From assembly GCF_044987625.1 (NCBI RefSeq), contig NZ_JBJDSB010000001.1:1240001-1304000 (forward strand): DNA of 64,000 nt, given 5' to 3'. Every line of letters starts with the position of its first letter. The first letter of the stretch is position 1. Position numbers and translations under genes: made by a program. Shown here piece after piece: positions 18,018-25,732 of the stretch. A model generated the notes under the pieces. It was not told where the DNA came from. It searched no databases and saw only the letters and a program-made list of their open reading frames with translations. The stretch is from Desulfobaculum sp044987625 (GTDB lineage: Bacteria; Desulfobacterota; Desulfovibrionia; Desulfovibrionales; Desulfovibrionaceae).

Positions 18018-18929
18018 TTAATCGAGGGTGACGTCAAGGCCGAGGCGCTGCATCAGGGAGAGGAACTCTTCCTGATCGCTGTAGGAGACGGTAAGGCGTC
18101 CCTTCTCGGTGTCGCCGGAGATGTTGACCTTGAGGTTCAGCGTCTCCTTGAGCTTGGTATTCAGTTCGGTGATGACCGGGAGCACTTCCTTGGGCTGGCC
18201 TTTTTTGCCTTTGGCCTTGGGGGTGCCGGTGGCCTCGGGCAGATGCCCGGTGCGCTTGAAGTAAGCGGCGATGGCCTCGCATTCGCGCACGGAGAGGCCT
18301 TCGTCCAGAATACGCTGGCGCAGGGCTTCCTGTGCATCCTCGTCGGTGATGGCGAGGAGCGAGCGCCCGTGCCCGCCGCTCATGAGGCCTTTTTGAATAT
18401 CGGTCTGAATGGCCTGCGGCAGTTGGATCAGGCGCAGCAGGTTGGCGATGGCGGGACGGCTTTTGCCGACCTTCTTGGCCAGGTCATCCTGCGTGAGGCC
18501 GAATTCGTCCTGCAGTCGCTTCAGGCCAAGGGCCTCTTCGATGGGGTTGAGGTCCTCGCGCTGCAGGTTTTCAATAAGCGCGATGGCGAGGCTTTCCTCG
18601 TCGGAGATGCGCTTAATGATGGCGGGGATATCCGTCAGGTCAACGATTTGCGAGGCGCGCCAGCGGCGTTCACCGGCGACGAGCTCGTACATATGCTGGC
18701 CTTCCTCATCGATGGGGCGTACCAAAACAGGTTGCAGCACCCCGTTTGCCTGAATGGAGGCGGCCAATTCTTCCAGCGCGTCGTCTTCGAATTCACGTCG
18801 CGGCTGGTTGGGATTCGCTCGGATTTTTGTAATGGGGACGAGGACGACTTCCGGTGCTTCCATATCTTCCTGAAAGCCGGAGAGCAGTGCGTCCAGGCCG
18901 CGGCCGAGTCCTCTTTGCAGTGCAGCCAT
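18018..18929 (-). CDS. parB: Chromosome partitioning protein ParB
   Basis: 303-residue ParB/Spo0J protein that loads at parS sites and spreads as a CTP-dependent clamp. The N-terminus is the ParA-interacting sequence (LQRGLGRGLDALL). The CTP-binding N domain follows (NPNQPRREF, then VAGERRWRAS), then the parS-binding helix-turn-helix (LTQDDLAKKVGKSRPAIANLLRL) and a C-terminal dimer domain. The frame has an upstream ATG, but AAGGAG sits nine bases before the ATG at 18929. It is on the same strand as parA but separated from it by a gene on the opposite strand. Confidence 0.96.
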   Translation of the reverse strand: MAALQRGLGRGLDALLSGFQEDMEAPEVVLVPITKIRANPNQPRREFEDDALEELAASIQANGVLQPVLVRPIDEEGQHMYELVAGERRWRASQIVDLTDIPAIIKRISDEESLAIALIENLQREDLNPIEEALGLKRLQDEFGLTQDDLAKKVGKSRPAIANLLRLIQLPQAIQTDIQKGLMSGGHGRSLLAITDEDAQEALRQRILDEGLSVRECEAIAAYFKRTGHLPEATGTPKAKGKKGQPKEVLPVITELNTKLKETLNLKVNISGDTEKGRLTVSYSDQEEFLSLMQRLGLDVTLD

Positions 18930-19010
18930 ATTCCTACTCCTTGACATTGCGGGGGTTGCAATACATCACTTGGCATTTGCTGGTCACAACATACCCCCTA
19001 TGGAGGAACC

Positions 19011-19433
19011 ATGTCCCGTCTTGATGATAACGTAAAGTTTCTCTACGACGACAAGGGCAAGAGCCTTGGCGTGTGGATGAGTCCTGAACTTTGGAACAGC
19101 CTGGATGCGCATATTGCGCCGCTTCTTCACAAGCTGTATCCGGAATGCTTTGAGGATGCGGTTGTTCCTGAGCCTGTTGACGATTTGAACATGCTCAAGG
19201 AGTACTGGGACTTTCCGTATCCTCCTGATGGCAAAGTCCACTGCGAGCACTGCGGTGCTTCCACAGAGGATTGGGAGAGCGACGACCCCCGCGTGTTCCG
19301 CCTGAAGGCGGCGAATCTTGGCGGGTTGGTCACCTTTGAGTGTCTGCAGTGTTCGTCTCGCATCATGAAGCGGCACTTCAAGGACAAAGTGACCTTTGAA
19401 TGCAAGCCGCCGGTGGACAGACGCTCTCGCTAG
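19011..19433 (+). CDS. Hypothetical zinc-ribbon protein inserted between parB and parA
   Basis: 140-residue soluble protein of unknown function. It has two CxxC pairs, CEHC at about residue 77 and CLQC at about residue 111, which together would bind one Zn2+, and a Pro/Trp-rich middle (YWDFPYPPDGKVHC). GGAGG just before the ATG supports the start. It is transcribed against parB and parA and sits between them, with its start region back to back with parB and its end converging on parA at a bidirectional terminator. I do not recognise a named family. Confidence 0.75.
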   Translation: MSRLDDNVKFLYDDKGKSLGVWMSPELWNSLDAHIAPLLHKLYPECFEDAVVPEPVDDLNMLKEYWDFPYPPDGKVHCEHCGASTEDWESDDPRVFRLKAANLGGLVTFECLQCSSRIMKRHFKDKVTFECKPPVDRRSR

Positions 19434-19468
19434 CCGTTTATCGGCGGTGCGAAACGGATGTCTTCACG

Positions 19469-19497
19469 AAAAGCCCCTGCCCAGTGCAGGGGCTTTT
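19469..19497. terminator. Bidirectional terminator between the zinc-ribbon gene and parA
   Basis: AAAAGCCCCTGC (19469-19480) pairs perfectly with GCAGGGGCTTTT (19486-19497) around a five-base loop. A and T runs at the two sides allow termination in both directions, as expected for convergent genes. Confidence 0.9.
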
Positions 19498-19517
19498 CTG
19501 CATTGAAATATCGGGCG

Positions 19518-20288
19518 TTAGGCCTGGGGCCTGCGGGTGACGACTTCCTTGGCAAGTTGCAGGTATGCCTCCGCGCCTTTGGATTTAATATCATATCCAA
19601 CGACCGGTTTGCCATAGCTTGGCGCTTCCGAGAGGCGGATATTGCGCGGGACCACCGTTTCAAGCAGGTGCTGCGGCAGGGTTTTACGGATTTCGTTTTT
19701 CACCTGTCGCGACAGCCTGTTGCGGGTGTCGTACATGGTGAGCACCACGCCCAGCAGGCGGATGCCGGGGTTGAGGCGTCTGCGGACAAGCCCGTACGTT
19801 TGCAGGAGCTTGGCGATGCCTTCAAGGGCGAAGTATTCGCACTGGAGGGGGATAAGCACCTCTTCGCCCACGCACATGGCGTTGAGCGTCAGCAAGCCGA
19901 GGGACGGCGGACAGTCCACGATGATGAAGTCGTAGTCGTCCTTGAGCGGCAGGAGGGCTTCTCTCAGGAAGTATTCACGCGCAGGCTTGCCGACCAGTTC
20001 GATTTCCGCCGCCACAAGGTCCTGATGGGCAGGAATGATGGAGAGGTACGGAATGGAAGTCAGCTTGACGGCTTCCGGAGCCGAAGGCGGATCGAGCAGG
20101 ATGCTGTAGGTGCTGCTTTGTACGCTTTCGGGGTAAATGCCAAGACCGCTGGATGCGTTGGCCTGCGGGTCGCAGTCAACGACCAAGACCTTCTTTTCCA
20201 TAACGGCAAGGCTGGCGGCGAGGTTGACGGACGTGGTTGTTTTGCCCACGCCGCCCTTTTGGTTGGCGACAATAATGATGCGCGACAC
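19518..20288 (-). CDS. parA: Chromosome partitioning ATPase ParA/Soj
   Basis: 256-residue deviant-Walker ATPase that works with ParB in origin segregation. The P-loop is NQKGGVGKTT, with the signature Lys of the family; the Walker B region is VLVVDCDPQANASSGLG and the A' region FIIVDCPPSLGLLT. The short length and lack of an N-terminal DNA-binding domain identify the chromosomal Soj type. Start is a GTG with AAGGAG nine bases upstream. A parS-like site lies 21 bases beyond its start codon. Confidence 0.96.
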   Translation of the reverse strand: MSRIIIVANQKGGVGKTTTSVNLAASLAVMEKKVLVVDCDPQANASSGLGIYPESVQSSTYSILLDPPSAPEAVKLTSIPYLSIIPAHQDLVAAEIELVGKPAREYFLREALLPLKDDYDFIIVDCPPSLGLLTLNAMCVGEEVLIPLQCEYFALEGIAKLLQTYGLVRRRLNPGIRLLGVVLTMYDTRNRLSRQVKNEIRKTLPQHLLETVVPRNIRLSEAPSYGKPVVGYDIKSKGAEAYLQLAKEVVTRRPQA

Positions 20289-20308
20289 GCGTTACTACTC
20301 CTTCCCGC

Positions 20309-20324
20309 TGTTTCACGGGAAACA
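20309..20324. promoter_or_regulatory. parS-like site 1
   Basis: TGTTTCACGGGAAACA, one change from the consensus TGTTTCACGTGAAACA. It lies between parA and the small gene at 20339, at the parA promoter side, where a ParB site is expected. Confidence 0.85.
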
Positions 20325-20338
20325 TCGCAGGGCTTTGC

Positions 20339-20629
20339 TTACATGCTAAACATGCGATGACAATAGTCTTTAGCGGCGTCGAGGGATTCGACTATCATGA
20401 CGGCCTCTTGGAGTTCCTTTCGCTTGACGGCTTGCTGGAGCTTAACGGCCATGTGGGCGAAGTCTTCAGCCTCCCCGGCCCAATCGTCATACGCTTGGTT
20501 TTGCAGCATGCGGCACAGGCGAACAAAGTTGTCCACCACCTCCTTCTGAGGCATCTCGCCGTGGCTGGTGTTGTCAAGAAGCTGGGCGAACGTTGTTTCA
20601 AGGTCGTTTTTCAGCGTCTGGAAATCCAT
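20339..20629 (-). CDS. Hypothetical small alpha-helical protein upstream of parA
   Basis: 96-residue soluble protein, predicted almost entirely helical and acidic (FQTLKNDLETTFAQLLDNTS; AMIVESLDAAKDYCHRMF near the end). No cofactor motif, signal or membrane segment. An AGAGG ribosome site precedes the ATG. It is on the same strand as parA and could be co-transcribed with it. I do not recognise the family and give no function. Confidence 0.7.
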   Translation of the reverse strand: MDFQTLKNDLETTFAQLLDNTSHGEMPQKEVVDNFVRLCRMLQNQAYDDWAGEAEDFAHMAVKLQQAVKRKELQEAVMIVESLDAAKDYCHRMFSM

Positions 20630-20719
20630 GTCGAAGCCTCTGAGTTACTCCATTCGTTAAGGGACAAGGGGGGACTACCAGTTGCGATACTGGAAGCCCC
20701 TCTCCCCTGTCAATGTGAA

Positions 20720-21727
20720 TTATAGACCGTGGTACTCCTTGTACCACTCTACGAATCGGGCAATGCCCTCTTCTATCGGCGTATTCGGGCGGAAGCCAAC
20801 GTCGCGGACAAGATCATCTACATTGGCGTATGTTGCCGGTACATCACCGGGCTGCATGTCCATGTAGTTCTTCTTGGCCTTTTTGCCGAGGCAGTCTTCC
20901 AGTACTTCAATGTACTTGCCCAGCTCTACTACATTGTTGTTGCCAATGTTGTAGATCTTGTAGGGCACGCAGGAGGTGCCCGGATCGGGCGTTTCACCGG
21001 TCCATTCGGGATTCGGCGTGGGGGTGTGCTTGGTTACACGGAGTACACCTTCCACGATGTCATCAATATAGGTGAAGTCGCGGCGCATCTTGCCGTGGTT
21101 GAAGACATTGATGGGCTGATCCTCAAGGATGGCCTTGGTGAACAGGAACAGCGCCATATCCGGGCGGCCCCACGGGCCATACACGGTGAAGAAGCGCAGG
21201 CCGGTGCACGGCAGGCCGTACAGGTAGGAATAGGTATGCGCCATCAGCTCGTTGGACTTCTTGGTCGCAGCATAGAGGCTGATGGGGTGGTCCACGTTGT
21301 CGTGCACGCTAAACGGCATGGTGGTGTTCAGGCCATACACGGAGCTGGAGGACGCAAACACAAGGTGCTTCACGCCGTAGTGGCGGCAGCCCTCAAGGAT
21401 GTGCAGAAAGCCGACCGTATTGGAGTTGATGTAGGACTTGGGGTTCTCGATGGAGTACCGAACGCCAGCCTGAGCGGCAAGGTTGATGACGTGGGTAAAC
21501 TGCTCGCGTTTGAACAGTTCGTCCATGCCCTGCTCGTCTTCCAGGTCCATCTTCATAAAGGTGAAGTTGGGGTGGTCCTGAATGCGTGCCAGGCGGTCCT
21601 TCTTGAGCTGAACGGAGTAATAGTCATTGAGGTTGTCGAGGCCGACAACGGTATGCCCTTCTTCAAGGAAGCGCATGCTCAGGGTAGAGCCAATGAACCC
21701 GGCAGCGCCGGTCACCAATATCTTCAT
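20720..21727 (-). CDS. NAD-dependent epimerase/dehydratase, UDP-glucuronate 4-epimerase-like
   Basis: 335-residue extended short-chain dehydrogenase. Motifs: nucleotide-binding TGAAGFIGS, the Ser in SSSSVYG and the YxxxK pair in LYAATKKSNE. Overall pattern (GLDNLNDYYSVQLKKDRLARI, FFTVYGPWGRPDMALFLFTKAI) matches the CapI/GaeP type UDP-glucuronate 4-epimerases that provide UDP-galacturonate for surface polysaccharide. The start at 21727 is chosen because the Rossmann motif begins there; the upstream open frame has no matching sequence. A parS-like site lies in its upstream gap. Confidence 0.9.
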   Translation of the reverse strand: MKILVTGAAGFIGSTLSMRFLEEGHTVVGLDNLNDYYSVQLKKDRLARIQDHPNFTFMKMDLEDEQGMDELFKREQFTHVINLAAQAGVRYSIENPKSYINSNTVGFLHILEGCRHYGVKHLVFASSSSVYGLNTTMPFSVHDNVDHPISLYAATKKSNELMAHTYSYLYGLPCTGLRFFTVYGPWGRPDMALFLFTKAILEDQPINVFNHGKMRRDFTYIDDIVEGVLRVTKHTPTPNPEWTGETPDPGTSCVPYKIYNIGNNNVVELGKYIEVLEDCLGKKAKKNYMDMQPGDVPATYANVDDLVRDVGFRPNTPIEEGIARFVEWYKEYHGL

Positions 21728-21846
21728 TGTGTGTTCTCGCATGTTGCGGTGTGATGCTACAGGAAGACAGGGGTCGCGTGCAGTGCCCCTGAAGCCGAAA
21801 GGCGGCGCGATGCAGTGCGTGTTTCGCACGCCGCATCGTCACTACA

Positions 21847-21862
21847 TGTTTCCCGTGAAACA
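21847..21862. promoter_or_regulatory. parS-like site 2
   Basis: TGTTTCCCGTGAAACA, the exact reverse complement of site 1 and one change from the consensus. It is in the gap between the slipin gene and the epimerase gene, 1.5 kb from site 1. Confidence 0.85.
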
Positions 21863-21875
21863 TGCCGGGGTGGGC

Positions 21876-22637
21876 TCAGTCGCCCCCGTGCCCCGGCCGA
21901 GACTTCCAGTTAAATGAAAAAAAATCAAGAGGCAGGGGCAGGACTGTGGAGGCTTTGCTTTCCGCCGCCATCTCGCGCATGGTCTGTAAATACCGTAGCT
22001 GCAGGGCTTCTGGATACTGGCTGATGATTTGCGCCGCGTCGGCTAATTTGTTTGCGGCCTGGTATTCGCCCTCGGCATTGATGACCTTGGCGCGGCGCTC
22101 GCGTTCGGCCTCGGCCTGTTTGGCCATGGCGCGTTGCATCTCCTGCGGCAGGTCAATGTACTTGAGCTCCACCGTGCTGACCTTGATGCCCCAGGCATCC
22201 GTGTGCTGGTCCAGTATCTCCTGAATCTGATTGTTGACCATATCGCGGTGGGACAGAATCTCGTCCAACTCTACCCCGCCGCACACGCTGCGCAGCGTGG
22301 TCTGGGCCAACTGGGATGTGGCAAAGAGGTAGTCCTCAACTTCAAGGATGGATTTGATGGGCTCCAAAACGCGGAAGTAGACCACGGCGTTGACCTTGAT
22401 GCTGACGTTGTCGCGCGTAATGACGTCCTGATTAGGCACATCAAGGGCGAGGATACGCAGGCTGACTTTGACCATCCGGTCAATAACCGGGATGAGGATG
22501 ATAAGGCCCGGCCCTTTGGCTTTGATAACGCGCCCAAGGCGGAAAATAACGCCGCGCTCGTATTCGTTGAGCACCCGCAAGGATGCCAGAAGAACGAGGA
22601 TGATAAGGCCCAAAGCTGGTAGGACTTGATACAACAT
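21876..22637 (-). CDS. Slipin (stomatin/SPFH family) membrane protein
   Basis: 253-residue band 7 protein: one N-terminal membrane helix (LPALGLIILVLLASL), the family signature NEYERGVIFRLGR, the SPFH domain to about residue 170, then a charged coiled-coil (EAERERRAKVINAEGEYQAANKL broken into shorter runs) and an oligomerisation tail. It pairs with the NfeD protease gene 72 bases upstream. In archaea and bacteria such pairs form a membrane complex in which the protease cleaves the slipin tail. Confidence 0.92.
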   Translation of the reverse strand: MLYQVLPALGLIILVLLASLRVLNEYERGVIFRLGRVIKAKGPGLIILIPVIDRMVKVSLRILALDVPNQDVITRDNVSIKVNAVVYFRVLEPIKSILEVEDYLFATSQLAQTTLRSVCGGVELDEILSHRDMVNNQIQEILDQHTDAWGIKVSTVELKYIDLPQEMQRAMAKQAEAERERRAKVINAEGEYQAANKLADAAQIISQYPEALQLRYLQTMREMAAESKASTVLPLPLDFFSFNWKSRPGHGGD

Positions 22638-22709
22638 GTTTCCTCCGGATGGCTGGTGCTCTCGTGGCCGTTGGACGGTTTGCGATATGGTCGTAGTGGT
22701 GCGTCAGCC

Positions 22710-24053
22710 TCACACGGCCGCGCCCTTTTCTTTCTCGACAATGAGCCGGAGCCCTTCTGTTCTCACAACGCGGACGGTGTCGCCTTCGACCATGGCCAGC
22801 CCCTCAGGGTGCTCCGCGGTCCAAATTTCTCCGCGTACGAGGACTTGGCCCTTGCCGTTTTGCCATGTCCGCACCACGGCGGTCTTGCCCACAAGGGTTT
22901 GCGGACCGAGGCGGACGGGGATGGTTTGCGCTTTGGCGACCAAGTAAACGCCCAGAAAAACGATACACCCCACGCCAACAACCGTGGACGCGATGATGCC
23001 CATGGGGAGCGCCGTAAAGCCGTATTCAAAGCGGAACAAAATAGTGGACCCAAAGAACAGCGCCGCGAGGCCGGAGATGGCAAGAAGACCGTAGCTGGTG
23101 ACAAATACTTCCAGAATGAAGAGCAGCATCGCAAAGAGGATAAGGAGCACGCCAGCCGCCGTCGTCGGTAAGATGGACAGGGCGTAAAGGGCCAGCAGCA
23201 GGCACAGTCCGCCAAAGACGCCCGGGAACACCGCGCCCGGTGTGGCGAGCTCGAAGAACAGACCCGCCATGCCCCCGAGAAGGAGCAGATAAGCCACCTG
23301 CGGGCTCAGGAGCCATGACAGAATGGTGTGCCGCGCCCCCGGCTCAAACATGACCCGTTCCATCCGTGCCGGGTCGAAGGTGATGGTTCCGCCCCTGAAG
23401 GGGATGCTCTCTTTCGCTATGGCGCGGAGAAAATCGTTTTCGGAACTGGCAAGGATTTCAACCACACCCAAGTTGACGGCTTCCGTGCCCGTGATGCTGT
23501 CGCTCTCCTCCACCGCCTTCTCGTACCAGTCAACGTTGCGTTCCCGAGAATGCGCCATCGCCCGCACAAGGCTCATGATGTCGTTGGTGACCTTTTGTCC
23601 CATGGTGCCGTTGACGGATTTGCCGGAGATGTTCACGGGGCTGGCTGCGCCAATGGTCGCCTGCGGACTCATGCCCGCAATGTGCGACGCGGCGACGAGA
23701 AACACCCCTGCCGACGCCGCCCGCGCGCCCCCCGGACCAACCCACACGGCAACGGGTATGGGCGCGCCAAGGATGCTTTGCGCCATCTCCCGCATGCTGG
23801 AGCCAAGACCGCCCGGCGTGTCGATGCGAAGCAGCAGCAGGTCCGCGCCGCTGGTCTGGGCATGGTGGATGGCGTCGTTTAAGGCGTCGGCCTGCGCTGG
23901 GTTGATGGTGCCCGTTATGGCGAATTCCAGCACAGTAAATGGAGCCCGGACCGGTGCAGGGTTCGTGGCATTTTCGGCGCCTGCCCTGCCCGCACCACAC
24001 AGGCAGCACAGCGCAATGAGACACGTGGTGAACAGGCGTAAGGCTCCAAGCAT
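22710..24053 (-). CDS. NfeD/STOPP membrane serine protease
   Basis: 447-residue membrane-bound protease. A signal peptide (LFTTCLIALCCLCG) precedes a ClpP-like domain with the Ser-Lys dyad at about Ser114 (RAASAG) and Lys154 (TMGQKVT), spacing close to that of Pyrococcus PH1510. Four or so transmembrane segments follow (residues 240-380), then a C-terminal OB-fold NfeD domain. The ATG at 24053 has GGAGG nine bases upstream; an ATG 48 bases earlier is rejected. It is co-oriented with the slipin gene and is its likely partner. Confidence 0.9.
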   Translation of the reverse strand: MLGALRLFTTCLIALCCLCGAGRAGAENATNPAPVRAPFTVLEFAITGTINPAQADALNDAIHHAQTSGADLLLLRIDTPGGLGSSMREMAQSILGAPIPVAVWVGPGGARAASAGVFLVAASHIAGMSPQATIGAASPVNISGKSVNGTMGQKVTNDIMSLVRAMAHSRERNVDWYEKAVEESDSITGTEAVNLGVVEILASSENDFLRAIAKESIPFRGGTITFDPARMERVMFEPGARHTILSWLLSPQVAYLLLLGGMAGLFFELATPGAVFPGVFGGLCLLLALYALSILPTTAAGVLLILFAMLLFILEVFVTSYGLLAISGLAALFFGSTILFRFEYGFTALPMGIIASTVVGVGCIVFLGVYLVAKAQTIPVRLGPQTLVGKTAVVRTWQNGKGQVLVRGEIWTAEHPEGLAMVEGDTVRVVRTEGLRLIVEKEKGAAV

Positions 24054-24922
24054 GACAGCATTCCTCCAAATGGCCAAAAGGGAGTTGGAGAATACTACCA
24101 AATATAGGGCGGCATGGGCAAAGGATTCTGCGGCTTTTGCCTGAACCGCGAAAGCTGGTGTGCTGTCGCGCCCGTTGCCGAAGGAGCGGATGGTGTCGCG
24201 GTTTGGTGGTTGGGAGTGGTTCGCTTGGGCGAGTGTTGGTCAGACGTGCGTGGGCGTGGTTAGGGGATGAGGGGGGAGGTGTGGCGTGAGGGTAAGGGCG
24301 CTGTGGGATGGGGTGAGATGGGGAGGTGCTGGTGCGGAGGCACTGGGGTACGGAGGGTTTGCGGCTGGCTCAGGTGTGGTGCGTTATGGGTGCAGAGGTC
24401 GCCTTGGTATGAGCGGGGACGAACGGTGGGGGGGGCGCGCGACGTATGTTACCTCCGGTGGTTTAAGGATTTCATCCTTAAAAATCCTTATATTTGGGAG
24501 GGGGGAGTTGGTCTGTTGGGTTGTTTTGGTGGGAGGATGTGCTTGGGGGGATGGTTCGGCGGACTCTTCGGGGCGCTGTTTCTCTGGTGGCGATATCGCT
24601 CAATGGGGGAGGAGCCTTCACTGGCGCGGGGCGTGAGGGGAGAGTCGTCTTCGCGTCACCCTTTTCGCTTTTTGGTGAGCTGTTGAAGCATTGAGGCTTG
24701 CGAAGGCACCGCCCTTTAGTCATGACGCGCAAGGACTGTTGTCGTTTGTCTTGGGCTGGCTCGTTTCGGGGGACCACTCCCCTTTTGTCGTCTGTATTCG
24801 CGTGAGGATTGCTTCTGTGTGTTTTGCGTCGGGCGAAGAGGGATGGTTCTCCTTGCAGTTCATGCGTCGCTCGGGGCTTCGTTCTCACTCCTTTCACAAG
24901 GGCACCGCTCCCTCTGGTGTCC
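24054..24922. other. Long non-coding region with a strongly G-rich strand and a decayed repeat
   Basis: About 870 bases without a gene I can support; the open frames here lack ribosome sites and recognisable sequence. Bases 24180-24440 are very rich in G on the plus strand, with several GGGG runs close together. At about 24450-24500 there is CCTCCGGTGG, a TTAAGGATTTCATCCTTAA hairpin and AAATCCTTA, which match the left end of the intergenic repeat family; the rest of the element is not recognisable. This may be a decayed insertion scar. Confidence 0.45.
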
Positions 24923-24960
24923 AAAAAAAGCTCCGCATTGACCAGAGGTCAATGCGGAGC
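24923..24960 (-). terminator. Terminator of the coaBC/unknown-protein operon
   Basis: Perfect 14 bp stem GCTCCGCATTGACC (24930-24943) with GGTCAATGCGGAGC (24947-24960), loop AGA, and seven A at 24923-24929 giving a U tract for minus-strand transcripts. Confidence 0.93.
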
Positions 24961-24988
24961 GTGTGGTCCGATATCTGCGCGGAGAGGA

Positions 24989-25732
24989 TTAGGACGGCGT
25001 GAAGCTCTTGAGGCCATTCCATGCGACGAGCTTCGCCTGTTTGTCGCCCGCGAGCATGGCGTTTGGTCCGGGGAGGACGTAGACGTTCATGCCGTTTTTC
25101 TGGCGGATGCCGGGTGTGAAGTCCTGCCCCGGGAACAGCGCCTGAAAAGCGCGTTCGCCAAAGCAGAAGACGGTCTGTGCCTCGGCCTCGCGGACGCCGC
25201 GCCAGAAGCTGCCGGGGTGCGGCAGCAGAAAGCCGCGGTGCTGGGCGGAGACGGGCCAGAAGGTGATGGATCCCGCCGGCCAATGCAGATTCTTGATGAT
25301 GGCTGCAAAGAGTTTGCGGCGCTCGGCGCTCGGGTTCTCGCCAAAGTCGTCCCCAAGGTCCCAATAGGTCCACACCGTGCGGCTGGGCGTGTGCAGTTTG
25401 GGGCGGAATTCCTCCCACGGAAACTGCGGGCCTGCCGGGGGCGGCGCGGTTTTTTTGGGGGCGGACGGCTGGGCCGGCTGTTGGCGCGGATTGACCTTTT
25501 GCGGGCGCTGCGCAGGACGGCGCTTCGGCGTGGCGGGTGTTTCATGTGAAACATATGCGCCCTGCTTTGGCGCAGGGGCCGGAGCCGCTGCCGCACGTGC
25601 GGCGCGGGCGTCCTCTGCGGCTTTGGCCGCAGGGAAATCCGCCTTAAAGACCAGCCGCAGGCCGGCCTCGTGCCACGAGCGAAGCCCCTCGCGGATGTTT
25701 AGAGCGCGAGCATCCAATCCCAAATCCTCCAT
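24989..25732 (-). CDS. Hypothetical protein with Ala/Pro-rich linker, downstream of coaBC
   Basis: 247-residue soluble protein. The N-terminal 40 residues (DLGLDARALNIREGLRSW) are followed by a low-complexity Ala/Pro/Lys linker (about 45-110) and a globular C-terminal domain (FPWEEFRPKLHTPSRTVWTY onwards) with the stretches ITFWPVSAQHRG and TVFCFGERAFQALFPG. The C-terminal half has the look of a uracil-DNA-glycosylase-like fold (FCFGERA; a late LPGPNAML) but lacks clear catalytic motifs, so I do not name it. It overlaps the 3' end of coaBC by 34 bases from the ATG at 25732. A parS-like site is embedded in its linker codons. Confidence 0.7.
   Translation of the reverse strand: MEDLGLDARALNIREGLRSWHEAGLRLVFKADFPAAKAAEDARAARAAAAPAPAPKQGAYVSHETPATPKRRPAQRPQKVNPRQQPAQPSAPKKTAPPPAGPQFPWEEFRPKLHTPSRTVWTYWDLGDDFGENPSAERRKLFAAIIKNLHWPAGSITFWPVSAQHRGFLLPHPGSFWRGVREAEAQTVFCFGERAFQALFPGQDFTPGIRQKNGMNVYVLPGPNAMLAGDKQAKLVAWNGLKSFTPS
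25538..25553. promoter_or_regulatory. parS-like site 3, inside a coding region
   Basis: TGTTTCATGTGAAACA, one change from the parS consensus. It falls inside the gene at 24989 and encodes VSHET on the minus strand, within a low-complexity linker that could tolerate the constraint. Confidence 0.75.

Noticed and set aside
24267..24686. 139-residue plus-strand frame in the G-rich gap
   Set aside because: Low-complexity Gly/Arg/Trp composition caused by G runs, no ribosome site, no recognisable domain.
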